Assembly: GCF_901000735.1 (NCBI RefSeq)
Contig: NC_081551.1
Coordinates: 10,970,281 to 11,034,280, forward strand
Length of the DNA stretch: 64,000 nt
DNA from: Corylus avellana
Taxonomy: Eukaryota; Streptophyta; Magnoliopsida; Fagales; Betulaceae
Direction of reading: 5' to 3'
Below are positions 1 to 11,570 of this stretch, one piece after another; the stretch's first letter is position 1, and the number at the start of each line of letters is the position of its first letter. The translations under genes and the position numbers were made by a program. The notes beneath the pieces are model-generated. The model was given only the letters and a program-made list of their open reading frames with translations, had not been told where the DNA came from and made no database searches.

Positions 1-8
1 AGGCATGG

Positions 9-1178
9 ATGGTGATAAGGCACCGGGTCCAAAATTTCTTCTCCATGGCTTTTTTTCAAGCTTGTTGGGGTGTAGTTAAACAAGATGCTATGGCGGTTTT
101 TGATGAGTTGCATCGCAGACATCAAATGGTGAAGAGCTTGAATGCAACTTTCATTTCCTTGATACCGAAAAAGGCGGATTCGGTGGAGATGGACTTTCGG
201 CCCATTAGCTTGGTGGGAGGGGTGTACAAAATTGTTTCTAAGGTTCTCGCCAATAGGATGAGAACTGTTTTGGGTAAGGTTATATCCTACTCTCAAAATG
301 CTTTCATCGGGGGTCGCCAAATCTTAGATTCGGTTCTCATTGCAAATGAATGTGTGGATAGTCGCATGAAGTTAGGGGTGCCAGGTGTTATTTGTAAATT
401 AGACCTGGAAAAGGCGTATGACCATGTAAATTGGGACTTTGTTTTGTATTTGCTGCATAGGTGCGGTTTTGGTGAGAGGTGGAGGGCTTGGATAGAGTGG
501 TGTATTACGTCAGTAAGATTTTCCATTCTTGTGAATGATTCTCCGGAAGGGTTCTTTAACAGTTTGAGGGGAATTCGGCAACAGAATCCCCTCTCTCCGT
601 TACTTTTTGTGCTTGTTATGGAGGCCTTGAGTAAGATGGTGAATGTGACAGTTGACCAAGGCTTTTTGACTGGTTTCTCGATGGGAGATAGGGTCTTCTC
701 GGAGTTGGTGGTTTCTCACTCTTTATTTGCTGATGATACTTTGATTTTTTGTGAAGCTTCTCTCGAGCAAATCCGGTATGTGCGTCTCATTCTCTTATGT
801 TTTGAAGCTGTTTCGGGTTTGAGAGTTAATCTTGGAAAGTCAAAAATTGTGGCTATTGGAGAGGTGGAGAACTTTGGGGTTTTAGCTAATATCCTCGGGT
901 GTAGTGTTGCCGATTTGCCTATGAAGTATTTGGGTCTCCCTCTTGGGGCGCCGTATAAGGATACGGTTACGTGGAATGATGTGATCGAAAAGATGGAGCG
1001 TCAGATGGCAGGTTGGAAAAGGATGTACCTCTCTAAAGGAGGCCATATAACTCTCATTAAGAGTACATTGATTAATCTCCCGACTTACTTTTTGTCTCTG
1101 TTTCCGATTCCTATGAGTGTAGCTAAAAGGCTTGAGAAAGTCCAAAGAGATTTCTTGTGGGGGAGGGATGGGAGATGA
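9..1178 (+). pseudogene. LINE reverse transcriptase domain (ORF2 part)
   Basis: Open frame of 389 residues that contains most of an L1-type reverse transcriptase. Visible family blocks are the FRPISL block near residue 63, [15 protein letters not shown] near 96-110, [13 protein letters not shown] near 130-142 with a catalytic Asp, and FADDTLIF near 240-247, which is the YADD-equivalent active site. The usual QGDPLSP block reads QQNPLSP here, a change at a normally conserved position that suggests decay. The first methionine is internal to the domain, because the true ORF2 start lies before the window. Downstream, homology continues with a stop after the reverse transcriptase and several frame changes, so the element cannot make a full ORF2 protein. 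Confidence 0.9.
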
Positions 1179-1907
1179 GCCTAAGTTGCATCTTGTAAAT
1201 TGGAACTAAGTCTGTCGTCCCCTGCACTACGGTGGTCTTGGCATTTGAAAGTTGCATCAGTTTAATCAAGCTCTCTTGGGAAAATGGCTTTGGAGATATG
1301 CGAATGAGAGTGAGGCTCTTTGGTGCAAGGTTATTAAAGCTAAGTATGAAGACCAGGAAGGTGGGTGGTGCACGAAGGAGGTTTTGGGTTCTCATGGTAT
1401 GGGCTTATGGAAGCATATTCGACAAGGTTGGAACTTCTTTGCCAAAGGTATTCGGTTTGAGGTGGGGGTCGAAAGTTCGTTTCTGGCACGATATTTGATG
1501 TGGGGAAAATTCTTTGAAGCATGAGTTCCCATCCTTGTTCAGTATCGCTAGACACAGAGAAGCTTGGGTGAAGGATAATTTTACTTGGAGGAATGAGGTT
1601 GTTGAGTGGAATGCCATTTTTGTGCGGCCCGTCTAGGACTGGGAGATGGATTTGGTTTCTCCTTTTTTTGATTGGTTGTACTCTTGCAAGATCTCTATAG
1701 GTACTGTGGACCGTATTCGCTGGTCCTCGTTTAAGAAAGGCAAGTTCAAGGTTAAGTAGCTCTTCAAGGCCTTGTCCAATTTTGACCATGAGGTGTTTTC
1801 TTGGAAGAGTATTTGGCGTACACAGGTGCCTTTGCGAGTGGCTTTTTTCGGGTGGACCACAGCCCTAGGCAAAGTTTTGACTCGATAATCTGCGTAAGAG
1901 GAACCTT
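1179..1907 (+). pseudogene. LINE ORF2 middle region, frameshifted
   Basis: Translation in two plus-strand frames gives pieces typical of plant LINE ORF2 after the reverse transcriptase, such as QALLGKWLWRYANESEALW (about 1257-1315) and GWCTKEVLGSHGMGLWKHI. Stops and frame shifts break them up. No intact reading frame is present, and the minus-strand frames here are shadows. Confidence 0.7.
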
Positions 1908-2297
1908 ATGGTGGTGGAGTGGTGTAGTATGTGGAAGAAGACAGGAGAGTCAGTAGATCATCTTCTTCTCCACTATGAAATCGCAAGTACTCTTTGGCAT
2001 ACCATTTTTAGTCGGTTTGGGTTGCGTTGGGTCATGCCTTGCAGGGTGAGGGACTTGTTCGATTGCTGGTGGTCGGGAGGACGTGCTCGAAGCGCGATAG
2101 TGTGGAAGATGATCCCTCTGTGTCTTATGTGGTGTATATGGATTGAAAGAAATGCTAGATGTTTTGAGAACTCTACTAGGACTATAGAGGAACTGACTCA
2201 TCTTTTCTTCTTTACTCTTTACTCTTGGACGGCCGCTTGGCTAGCTCCTTTAGTGATTAGTTTCTTTGACTTCCTATTTCATTTCTCTCCCTCTTAG
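1908..2297 (+). pseudogene. LINE ORF2 C-terminus (zf-RVT-like region)
   Basis: A 129-residue frame resembling the C-terminal zinc-binding region of plant LINE ORF2. It has the block GESVDHLLLHYEIASTLWH, where plant elements usually show a Cys after HLLLH (here Tyr), then FSRFGLRWVMP and MWCIWIERNARCFEN. The loss of the Cys and the upstream frameshifts mark it as inactive. The methionine start is only the first ATG after the last break. Confidence 0.75.
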
Positions 2298-2382
2298 GCG
2301 CTCTCTTTTTATATTTTCTGTGTATGTGGGTTGCGCCCCTCTATGCTTTTGATATATAACATTATTACTTATAAAAAAAAAA

Positions 2383-3054
2383 CTCCTTACTAAGATAGTC
2401 TGGCCAAAGATTTAGAATAATCAATTCCCATTAAATTTATCTCAAATGGATATTTCATGTCACTTTGATTAAATCAAAGGATTATGAATTCCATCTTCAG
2501 GAATTATGTTCATACATTACTACATGTGATCACTTTGATTCCTAAATGTATCAAAGTAACTCTCACTTGACATGAGTTCACATTCCTCTCAGGATTGAGA
2601 GTCAATGTTATAAGTTGTTGTGATTTCAAGTTTTTCATTTTTGACAGCAATTATATATAAAATAACAACTCACGTGGTCTGTTCATTGCATTGTTACTGC
2701 ACCAACATATCAATCAGAACTCTTCACTTCCCTTATCAAAATAAATCATCATGATTGATATATTATAGTCTTATGAAATGGAATGCCCAATTCCATTATT
2801 GACTACGAATAATATTTTATAAGTTACAACTTCACAACTTTTATGGTTTAGATTTTTTGTGCAATAATCGCATTAACATACCTCAATTCATAGTCAATAT
2901 AACTTGAGGAGTACATGTATATATACAAAATAATATGCACATGTAAAATATAATAATCCTAATGTTCTTGTATAATTCAGAAAGTAAACAACTTTATTTA
3001 ATAAGCCATAATGTCATACAATTGGAATTGCCTTTTAGAGCATAAACCCTAACA
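2383..3054 (-). mobile_element. Copia-like LTR fragment
   Basis: Read on the minus strand from 3054, the sequence starts TGTTAGGGTTTATGCTC and continues in the AT-rich style of plant Ty1/copia LTRs. The other end stops at the LINE A-run. No PBS, internal domain or target duplication could be confirmed. The assignment rests on overall resemblance and the TG...CA convention. Confidence 0.45.
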
Positions 3055-3729
3055 GTGTTTGGTCTTTTGTATTTTAGTAGTTTGATTTTTCGGTATTTTG
3101 GAGTTTGGGAACTTTTTTTTTTTTTTTTTTTGGCTTGTTCGCTGCATGGGGCCTCCTCGTTTCTAAGTTCTGTGTGTTCTTCTTTGTGCCAGTGTGCTAC
3201 CCATCTGTTCTCACATTTTTGTGCAGTGTTGTTTCTGAGCGACTTGTGGTTTTCTGCTCATGATTTGCTTCCAGTGTGCTTGTTTGTGGTTTTCTGCCAT
3301 TATTTTTGGTGCTTGGCCTTTGATTTTGTGTCAGTGTACTGCCAACCAGTGAGTTTGTTTGTGGTTTTCTGCCACTATATTGTTTTTTGGTGCTCAGCCT
3401 GGAATAGAACTTAGTCTAGACAGTAGGGAGATACTTCGCATCTTATGGAATCTAGGGGTACAATCGATCTGATATGATCTCAAATAGGAATGCTGAAAAC
3501 GTGGCTGCTACTTTTGCTTGAGCTGTAAGACTCATGTTCCACACATTTCTCAAGTATCTAATGATTGTTTTCTGCATCAAGTTTCAGTCTACATGAGCTT
3601 GATCCTTAATGAAACATTAATATTAACACGGCTAATTTACTTGTGAGTAAAATTAATTGGGCTGCTTATTGACTGTGGGGATTTATTTGGGAAACCCAAG
3701 TTGGTTATTATTCTCTATTTTAATCTCAG
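3055..3729. other. Non-coding stretch before the MnmG exon
   Basis: T-rich sequence with a poly-T run near 3113-3131 and repeated phrases such as TTTGTGGTTTTCTGCC (near 3285 and 3360). The frame at 3055-3414 is a low-complexity hydrophobic translation with no recognisable domain. The end (TTTTAATCTCAG at 3718-3729) is a good splice acceptor, so at least the last part is intron. Confidence 0.5.
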
Positions 3730-3947
3730 GAGGAGATTTGGCTACCGATGTGACTCACCTGTCTAGTCAGCCTGTAAAGGACTCTTCAACACTGGAGAGT
3801 CTTCTGAAGAAGCCGCACGTGCCATATAAAGTTCTTGATAAGCATGGTTTTGGGAATGAACTCTTGTCTAAAGTGGAGAAAGAATGTGTTGAGATTGATA
3901 TCAAGTATGAAGGCTTCATTATGCGGCAACAAAACCAACTTCAACAG
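3730..3947 (+). CDS. mnmG: MnmG/GidA/MTO1-family tRNA modification enzyme, exon (C-terminal part)
   Basis: This exon encodes part of the helical C-terminal domain of MnmG (GidA), the FAD-dependent partner of MnmE. In bacteria and organelles the pair installs the 5-carboxymethylaminomethyl group on U34 of certain tRNAs. The residues [14 protein letters not shown] and [20 protein letters not shown] match the family blocks around LLRRPE and VEIxxKYEGYIxRQQ. The acceptor is TCTCAG ending at 3729 and the donor is CAG/GTGAGT at 3947/3948. The exon ends on a complete codon, which fits the phase of the next exon. In plants this protein is nuclear-encoded and expected in mitochondria or plastids. The FAD-binding N-terminal exons are not in the window. 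Confidence 0.85.
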
Positions 3948-4643
3948 GTGAGTAATAAATGTTGTTTGGTTTACGTAAAATTTTCTGAATCACTTTAGCT
4001 CATGTCATTTTATTCCCTTTTTGGAATAACCTACCATTTTGGGCATTGAATCAGTGGCAGAGCTAGGAAATCTTTCCAAGATGTCCAAGGTTATATATAT
4101 ATTATATGTAGTTGTAGATCGAGGGTTGGCTTGCTTCTTGTAGTTGCATGACACAATGTGGTGGTACCTACATCTTCTATAGGACTTGAACTTTGCACAT
4201 ATTACACGGAACATGAAGAGGAATAAAACTAAACTTACGTGAATCCAGATTATGTTTTATGTCATGTACACATCAATGTGATGCTAATATCAATGGTCTA
4301 CTTGAAGGAGTAATTATTGGGTGGCTAGACAATTATGTCACAAGCTAATTGACCCCATTATGTATTGTCCAACTATGAATATGTGAATTAATAAGTTAAT
4401 AAAGTATCATCTTAAATATGGGTGGAAGAGTTTTAAGTTTAGAAGTTATACATTAATGACACAACAAATTATGATATATAATTGAAAATGACATATTTTG
4501 TTAATTTTCAAAAAGTTCGGGAAGTAAGAATATAAATTAAAAAATATAATTTACGGAAAAAGATACTTGACCATCTCCCATCTTCATCATTGCATTGAAT
4601 GTTGAGAATTTTATTGTGTCCTTTGTCTATTTCTTATTTGTAG

Positions 4644-4736
4644 ATGGTCCATAAACAACATAAACCACTTCCAGAGGACTTGGATTACTATGCAATGACA
4701 ACTTTGTCTCTTGAAGCACGTGAGAAATTGTCCAAG
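4644..4736 (+). CDS. mnmG: MnmG/GidA/MTO1-family enzyme, next exon
   Basis: A 31-codon exon in phase with the previous one. It lies between acceptor TTTGTAG (ending 4643) and donor AAG/GTTTGT (4736/4737), and encodes a stretch with [23 protein letters not shown]. This matches the family segment LPxxLDYxxVxGLSxExxxKL, which directly follows the RQQ block in bacterial MnmG. The order and spacing agree with a genuine gene, not an isolated fragment. The intron before it (3948-4643) contains a sequence resembling a hAT terminal end near 4049. Confidence 0.85.
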
Positions 4737-4835
4737 GTTTGTATGATAACTTTGTTTATTTAACTAGTAGCATAATTGACTTTCCTCATGTTATTTGTTT
4801 GGAACTGCATTAACATAAATTTGAACTCCTAATTG

Positions 4836-4935
4836 NNNNNNNNNNNNNNNNNNNNNNNNNNNNNNNNNNNNNNNNNNNNNNNNNNNNNNNNNNNNNNNNN
4901 NNNNNNNNNNNNNNNNNNNNNNNNNNNNNNNNNNN
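4836..4935. other. Assembly gap (100 N)
   Basis: Exactly 100 N, the usual placeholder for a gap of unknown length. It falls where the last conserved exon of the MnmG-family gene should be. Confidence 0.98.
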
Positions 4936-4983
4936 ATTTCAAAGAAGCCGCCAGAGAATCAGACAAATGAGCATCAAATCTGA
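4936..4983 (+). CDS. mnmG: Probable C-terminal tail of the MnmG-family gene, after the gap
   Basis: Directly after the N run a frame reads ISKKPPENQTNEHQI and then TGA. This is plausible as the end of the last exon, whose conserved part (the IGQASRxxGxxPAxI region of the family) would lie inside the gap. No homology can be shown for such a short tail, so the call depends on position, strand and frame. A 3' untranslated region would follow. Confidence 0.45.
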   Translation: MSKKPPENQTNEHQI

Positions 4984-7500
4984 CTTTGGATTAACATGAG
5001 ACCTTTTGGAAAGCTAAGTGGCAAGATGGTTTTTTGGCATTAGGATTGTGAAACTTATCACAAATATGCTTCTGCTGCCTTGCACTTGAGGAATTTTGAT
5101 CATCTTTCTCACAATTTTGCAGCAACAAAAGTGAAGGTCAGCTCAGGGACTCAAAAATTAAAAGTGCATTATTTCAAAATTAATTTTCTTGTCAATTTAC
5201 TTAAAGTCTGTTGATTCATAGTTTTAGCAGCCTCACAAGTCGATAGATATTGTATTAGTTGTAGTCTTTGTAATTAGTATAATATGTGTACATGCCTTAA
5301 TTAAGTGAAAAATGTTTAGAAATAGAATTAAGACCTTCTAAGGTTGATATTGTGTACTTGCTACCAACTACAATCTCAGGCAATATTAATTTGGAGGCAA
5401 CTGAAGATGTCTTTTCGAGTATTATAGGTCCTACATGGATTCAGGTGGCTCTGTTTGTTAAGGATTTTGAAAAGTGTTCTCTTTTCAAATACAAAAACAC
5501 AATTTTCAAAAAATAATTATCAAGCAAACACTTTCCAAAATACAAAATACAAATACTTTTCAGAAAACAAAACACAATGCACTGTAGAAAATTTCTCACC
5601 TTTTTCATAGGAATATTTTTAATAAAACACGTTAATTTTTTTAGGTGTCGAAGCTCATTATTACTTTTCAAAAAAAAAAAAAAAACTCACACTACACTTT
5701 TTAGAAAATTTCTAACCTTTTTATAGGAATATTTTGAGAAAACTTGTGAATTTTTTCACGTGTATAAGTAAACTTGTTAGAGCACTATCAGCAGATACCC
5801 AATCACTCATTCACTTCCCTCTATATAGAGAAAATTAAAAAAAAAAAAAAAAAAATCACAAAAAATATCTTACAATAGGTTCCTTATTGCTTTTTTAAGC
5901 ATTAGAAATGTTACAATGTTTCTCAATGCATTGAGAAGTACTTTAGCTTTCCTATAACTTTTTTATTCATATTTTAACACAAATATTTATCTCTCATCTC
6001 CACACTATTTGCCTTTCATTGGGGATTGTATTGGAGTTTTATAAAAAATGTGGGGGGTAAATTCCAAAAAATGTGGGAGTAGGGTAGGTAGGGAATTTGA
6101 ATTTTATAAATAAATAATATTTTAATAGTATATGGAAAGATAATAAAAACTATTGTGGAGTGTATTTGGTTAAGGAAACAAAAAATAATTTTGTTCCTTA
6201 GGAAACATCATAGAGAAATGACTACTAGTAGTCTTACTAACAAAACAAAAAACTAGAGAGGTGTCGGCCACCCTTAACAAAGTAAAGAGAGTGGTCGCAT
6301 GGCCACTTGTATCATGCTCATAGGAGACCGTGTGGCTACCCTAATAGGACAAAGGTGGTTCAATAGCCACCCCCACCAAATCGGGGGGTGTCTACAAGGC
6401 AACTTATCTATTTTTCTTAATTTTTTAATAATTTAGTCTTTACTCTTTTTTTGCTTTTAAAAAAAAAGGGTATGTTTGGCGTTTGTCTCTTTGAAGACAC
6501 TACACACTAAAAAGCTTATCGTACAAATTTCTTGTGTAGATCTTGCAAAGAATACTTTTCAAATGTAGATCTCATTCAAGGCGCACGTTGGGAGGGTTGA
6601 GAGGGGACAAATGCTCCCCTCACCTCTCAAAAAATCTCCTTTAAACCCTAGAAGAATTTCTCTAAATGCTTTTGTTGCCTACCTTCAACTGCTTATCAAA
6701 TTCACGAATCACACTTTCTGTCATTGTTAAAGACGTTTCGGTAATTAGGTCAGAGTTCAGACCAAGGTTGAAGTCGATGCGATACAAGTCTTCTATATTT
6801 TATAAAAACACACAGTTCAAGCCTTGTACTTTGTTTACCAAAAAAATGCATTGTTTAACTTATTTAGCTAAACACTCATCTAAAATATTCGTTATGTTAT
6901 GTTCAATGGATTATGGGCCCACAGTCCTCAAATTGGACAAAAGTTGCGCCATGACGTGCGTCTCCTCATAGATTATTTATGGTCATGATAGACTAATTAC
7001 CTCTTTTTTTTTTCTTTTTTTTTTTTTTTTTCTGAGCGACCAATTACTTATTTCTTGAGCAACTCTATAAGATCTGATTTTTGAACAGTCTCTTTCAAAA
7101 GTAAAGATTTTTTGTTCAACAATCTTTTCTGAGCGATTCTACTAATAATTATCATGTCTAAATCAAATTAATTATTAATGTAATAAGCGATTATTAGATA
7201 ATGTAAAAAAAATAAATAAAAGATTGTAATTTGTAAAAGCGAGCACAAGAATTCAGCTATCAACCGCCAATCTGTATTAATTATAGACCGGACCCGCTTA
7301 TCTCTCTCTTTCCTTCCCCTTGTGGGTGTGGGTTTGTTTTGATAGAAGCCATGTTTTACGGTAAACAAACTTTTGAATATTTCCACCATCTGAATGTCCC
7401 ATTCAATCCAACAAAAAAGAAACTTGCTTGATGACTCATCTCTCATCCACCCTTCTCCTTCTCCAACCTTGAGACCCAATCTTCTTCTTCCTAATTTGCA
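4984..7500. other. AT-rich intergenic DNA with MITE-like and low-complexity sequence
   Basis: No gene is supported here. Homopolymer runs occur at about 5671-5685, 5838-5855 and 7007-7031. The stretch 5776-6230 starts with TTAGAGCACTATCAGCAG and resembles common tree-genome MITEs, but paired terminal repeats were not confirmed. At 6256-6400 the phrase GTGGTCGCATGGCCAC and variants recur. The plus-strand frame at 6666-6971 has no recognisable domain. Confidence 0.5.
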
Positions 7501-7642
7501 AACGAATCCCAATGAACGACATGGATGATGACAAAGAAAATTTCTTAATCCAGGTTTTGGATATATAGTTAGTTAATTCTTCATCTTTTTTGTTTTTTTG
7601 TTTTCTTTTTTTTTTTTTTTTTGTTCTTGGTGAGACGTAGAA

Positions 7643-7964
7643 ATGGCTGCACCGGATCCAAGTGTAGGAGGCACGTTCATATGGGTAATCTCTACCGTTT
7701 TATTTGTGTCTCTAGCAGCCGGAGGTGGCTGCCTTGTACTGTACATAATCCAACCTGACTCAGATTACGCATCTTGGCTTCCCTTTGTTGGGGTGGCATT
7801 GGTTTGCCTTCCTTGGTTGTTTTGGATGCTCACATGCCTCTACCGAGTCATTTCCCGAGCATGCGGAGTTCGAGTTGCTGCCAGCGGTGGTAGAGGAGGA
7901 CGACAAGGCGGCAATGGTGGTGGTGGTGCATTCGATCAAGGAGGCTCTGCTCGTGCAAATGTGG

Positions 7965-7997
<33 letters not shown>

Positions 7998-8230
7998 CAG
8001 CTCGCGTGGAGGCGCCTCCACGCATAGTAGAGACTCTGCCGGTGAGGTCTCCTGAAAGTGAGGCAAGAAGACGCGCTCAATTTGAAGCTATTCTAGCATT
8101 AGACGAGGAAGATGAAGAAGAAGTGAAGGATAAAAAGAAGACTAGATCATCCTCAAACCATTCAAGCACCGATTTGTCAATGGCTTCACATGAGAGTGAA
8201 ATGCCATTGGCCTTATCCATGGCATCTTGA
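7643..8230 (+). CDS. Small plant membrane protein, two predicted helices, unknown function
   Basis: An intact frame of 195 residues starting at an ATG just after a T-rich tract. Residues about 11-36 and 44-70 form two strongly hydrophobic segments, so the N-terminal third should be membrane-embedded as a hairpin. The rest is hydrophilic: a Gly-rich patch (about 81-100), ten Asn encoded by a pure AAT repeat, a region with PPRIVETLPVRSPESEARRRAQFEAIL (about 123-150), an acidic stretch DEEDEEEVKDKKK and a Ser-rich end. I do not recognise a named family. The SPESEARRRAQFEAIL part looks like a conserved motif and not random coding. T-rich sequence followed by GTAG at 7640 would also fit a 5'-UTR intron with a donor near 7554. 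Overlapping minus-strand frames are shadows. Confidence 0.78.
7967..7996 (+). repeat. AAT trinucleotide microsatellite inside a coding region
   Basis: Ten AAT units in frame, encoding a ten-residue Asn run in the membrane-protein gene. Being a pure triplet repeat, it can change length without breaking the frame. Confidence 0.95.
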
Positions 8231-9286
8231 TGATCACCACATTCATCATATCCATATATGAGTAAGCCATATATATTTATGCCTATCTTCTGCTCTGAAT
8301 GGATTATGATTCTTCTGATCAATGGATAACATTTTTCACCCTACGTATACCTATACATGATACATTCTTCATCGTCATACATACATTCATTACATGTACA
8401 TATATACTGCTCCGTACATACCATAAATCCTGCCTTATTCTTGAAACATCTACCCCATCTGCAATATTGTCTGCTTGTGCATACTGGACTTCATAAATTT
8501 ATTGTCATAGATATGATCTTCATTCAAAGCTTTGTATCTTCATCATTGCAAAATTAATAGTCCTTGAAAAACAGTTTTATAGGGGAAAAAACAATTGAAT
8601 CTTTTTTCTTTTTCCTTTTTTCCATTCCTTGATTCGTGTGTAAGTCATAATACACGAACGACATTTTTGCTCATTAGAGAAAAATTCCAGCTCAACATTT
8701 AACATCTCTATTTTTTTTTTAAAAAAAAAAAAAAAAATGTAAAATCAGCCCATGTTATTTGCCTGATTTGTAATTAGCTCCCTATAATATCAAAATGAAC
8801 TCAAATGTCCCTGAAGTATACAAAAAAAAAAAAAAATTTAGTCTCCACTGACTTAATAGATTTTGATAGCGTGAAACGTTAGAGCCAATAAAATTGTTAC
8901 ACATGTTCTATTTAAGTAACTGTCGCTCGTACTAACAAAAACTGTTAAATTAAGGTGCGAAATTTGACTATATGGAGTAAATTGTTTTTTTTTTTTTGCA
9001 TATCTCAGAGACTTCTAAGTTCATTTTGATTCCATAGGGATCTAACTGTAACTCAAGTAAATCACATGGACTCATTTTGCATTTTTTTTCTTTTCTTTTA
9101 TTTTAGATGTTGATATTTATTATGAAGAGGAGCAAACGGACTGGTTTTTTGTCATACTTTTGCATGCTTTACAACTTTTGCTTTTTACGGTAGATGTTCA
9201 GAAAACTCTTTTAGTAGGGCAATGGATAGAATTTAGTAGTCGTTCCGTAGACTCATGTGCTTTTGTTTTTGTTCTTTGTTTTTTTG

Positions 9287-9344
<58 letters not shown>

Positions 9345-10400
9345 TTATGTTATTTAAATTTGATGTGACTTTTAAAATTACTATTAAATTTGTAATAAAT
9401 TACTATTGAATTTTTATTCAAACATATCACATATCAAAGCATGATATGTTCATTTGTGCCTTTATTTTTCAATTTTTAGAGTCAACTTAACCAGACTTGA
9501 AAAGGGTAAAGGTAAATTTATTCTAAATCTTAAGTGTTAAGCGCATAAGAAATTATTCGTTGTTGGGGTTTGCGTATCTTGATTATGTGATTTATCTTCT
9601 AGCTAAGCAAACTGCAAATTCTACGGATGCATGTTTGTTGAAGGGAGATCTCCCATTTTACATGTGTGATCTGTGCGCGTGAGTGCACTTGCTTTCAGAT
9701 AATTCTAATGCAATACAAACACGAAGAGAGATTCCACCTGTTCTTCTCTTCTCAACAATTATTGATTTTTGCATCATGTTGTTGCTTGCCTATATATATA
9801 TATATATATATATATTGTGCAAAAACCATTTATGGTAAATAACTCAAAACAATTGTAGACAATAATATCAAAATTTACATGGCTCCCTCAATAAGAGGTA
9901 TGTCCACAAATGAAAGCAATCACAAAGAAATTTACGAAAGAAAGATGGAATACAAAAAAGAATAAAAAGAAACAACTCAAAACTCAAAGCATGAGGCCTT
10001 GTTTGGCAAAAGACTTGGTTGTGAGTTTTGGCTTGGAATGGATTGATGTGATATAAAGTAAATAGAAGTATTTGAATTTTTTACGTCAAAAATTGAAAAA
10101 AAATTTGCTTTATATTGGGTTTTTTATTTGAATAGTAATAAAAAGTGATTGTCGTGATCTAAAAAGTAAGAATGTTTGGGAGTTGGAAAAAACAATAATA
10201 AAAAAATAAAGTGAACTTAATTAGGCCTTTTGCAAAAACACGTCTTGAAAAAAGAAAAAGAAAAAGGTGATACTCCAACCAAATACCAGTCATGTGCAAC
10301 ACATTGTTATATAAAGATAATCAAAGAATGAAACAATAATGGAGAAAATAAACCTAGGTGGAGATCACGTACCCTAGTGGAGTGGGGTTCAAGTGCACAG
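8231..10400. other. AT-rich intergenic DNA with simple repeats
   Basis: Nothing coding is supported. It holds poly-A/T tracts (8709-8736, 8821-8836), a TTTTG repeat at about 9281-9315 followed by T/A-rich sequence to 9350, and a TA dinucleotide repeat at 9791-9815. The region near 9992-10280 begins GGCCTTGTTTGGCAAAAG, as many plant MITEs do, but the other end was not resolved. Confidence 0.6.
9791..9815. repeat. TA dinucleotide microsatellite
   Basis: About 12 uninterrupted TA units. Confidence 0.95.
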
Positions 10401-10682
10401 TGATGAATGCCAAATATTGCATAATTGGGTCCCTTAATTTGCATTTGTTAATCCTTTACCTTTATTATGATATGATGCTTTGTGTTAGTTTCGATGTTTT
10501 ATTGTTTTACAGGTTGCAAAGGGAAAACTGCGGTCTTAATGTGAAAGATGCACAGAAGTTGGGAAAAGAGCAATTCTAGAAGTGGGATCAAGCCCACAAC
10601 ACTACGCTTGAGCGCATCTGCTCTCGAGCCCTGCAAGGGCACGTTTGAGCACACCCTGCCTATGCCCAAGTAAGCAGTGCCC
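10401..10682 (+). mobile_element. LTR fragment related to family X (forward, truncated)
   Basis: It starts TGATGAATGCCAAATATTGC, close to the reverse-complement start of the solo LTR at 11571-12945, and contains diverged versions of the CGATCGAGCGCA motif (for example CTTGAGCGCAT near 10608). It stops where Tekay LTR sequence begins at about 10683. Confidence 0.6.
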
Positions 10683-11090
10683 GTAACGACCCCAATGGGC
10701 AAGTCAATTAATTAGTAATTGATCCCATGTTTCGTCTCCCAACCATATCCCTCACGCGACAAGACTCAAGGATTTCAACCCCTCGTAAACGAGAGACCTC
10801 AGCGGAAGACTTTCTAAACTATAGGAATACAGAGCATTACATACACAGCCACACATTCATATACCAGAGTAAACAAAATACCTCATAATATAAAGATAAT
10901 CATCAAATGTACTGGTCATTAGACCATCATCAAATAAGGTTACAACCCATAATATAATTGTCTTAACAAAAGATCAACAGATCAAATCCTAAGTTTAAGC
11001 AAAGCTAAAGAGATAACAATCTCGATCATGTCTACTCAAGTGGTTCCTCCATCAATTCACATAGAATGTAACCAAATTGGATCCATGTCC
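10683..11090 (-). mobile_element. Tekay-type Ty3/gypsy LTR fragment, first part
   Basis: Closely similar to 60338-60731, the LTR end of the minus-strand Tekay element: it shares the phrases GTAACGACCCC, AAAGATCAACAGATCAAATC and GGATCCATGTCC. It is interrupted at 11090 by a solo LTR and resumes at 21417. The 5-bp duplication TGTCC at 11086-11090 and 21417-21421 marks the insertion. Confidence 0.85.
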
Positions 11091-11570
11091 TGTTAAGTGC
11101 CAAAATGTTAATATTTTAGCCCTTAAACTTATTTGTGTTAATTCCTTAGTGTTGTTAGTTTGTGCTATTTTACTTCCTTTTTGTATTTTATTTGTTTTAT
11201 AGGTGTTTGGAAGAAAAGAGAGCATTCCTGGAAGTATCGGGCTTAAAGGACAAAATTGTGAAAAAGCTAGAAGATTTGAAACAAGCAAAAGTATTCTAGT
11301 AGTGCGATTGATCGCAAGAGACCTGTGATCGAGCGCACTTCCAGAGAGGTCCAGACGTGAAGAGCGAGGCGTGCACTTGTATGCACAAGAGAAGACTCAA
11401 TTACAATGCGATCGAGGGTAGAAGACATACGATCGATGCAGAGGTGCGATCAAGCGCACAAGGGCTACGATCGAGTGCACCCGTGTGTTGGAGAATTCCA
11501 GAAGTTGCGGCCAGACTTCCTTTGCTTTCCATATTAGGGTTTTTCTAGTCCTAGTTGCACTAGGAGTAAA

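Larger units (their letters stand above)
1..2382 (+). mobile_element. L1-type LINE, 5' truncated by window edge, decayed
   Basis: A non-LTR retrotransposon whose start lies outside the window. It encodes a reverse transcriptase, then a frameshifted and stop-filled middle part, then a C-terminal RNase-H/zf-RVT-like tail, and it ends in a short A-run at about 2373-2382. The 3' end directly abuts sequence that reads as a copia-like LTR on the minus strand, so the LINE probably inserted into that LTR. It may lie in an upstream intron of the MnmG-family gene that follows, but the earlier exons of that gene are not visible. Confidence 0.88.

Noticed and set aside
3055..3414. Hydrophobic 119-residue frame
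   Set aside because: T-rich low-complexity DNA gives Phe/Leu/Cys runs. No conserved motif.
4049..4260. Complete hAT element in the MnmG-family intron
   Set aside because: CAGTGGCAGAGCTAGG looks like a hAT end, but no inverted partner or 8-bp duplication was found.
6666..6971. 101-residue frame in AT-rich DNA
   Set aside because: No recognisable domain, no signs of selection and no splice or promoter context.
7760..8080. Minus-strand frames opposite the membrane-protein gene (poly-Ile, poly-Tyr)
   Set aside because: Shadows of the AAT repeat and the real plus-strand frame.
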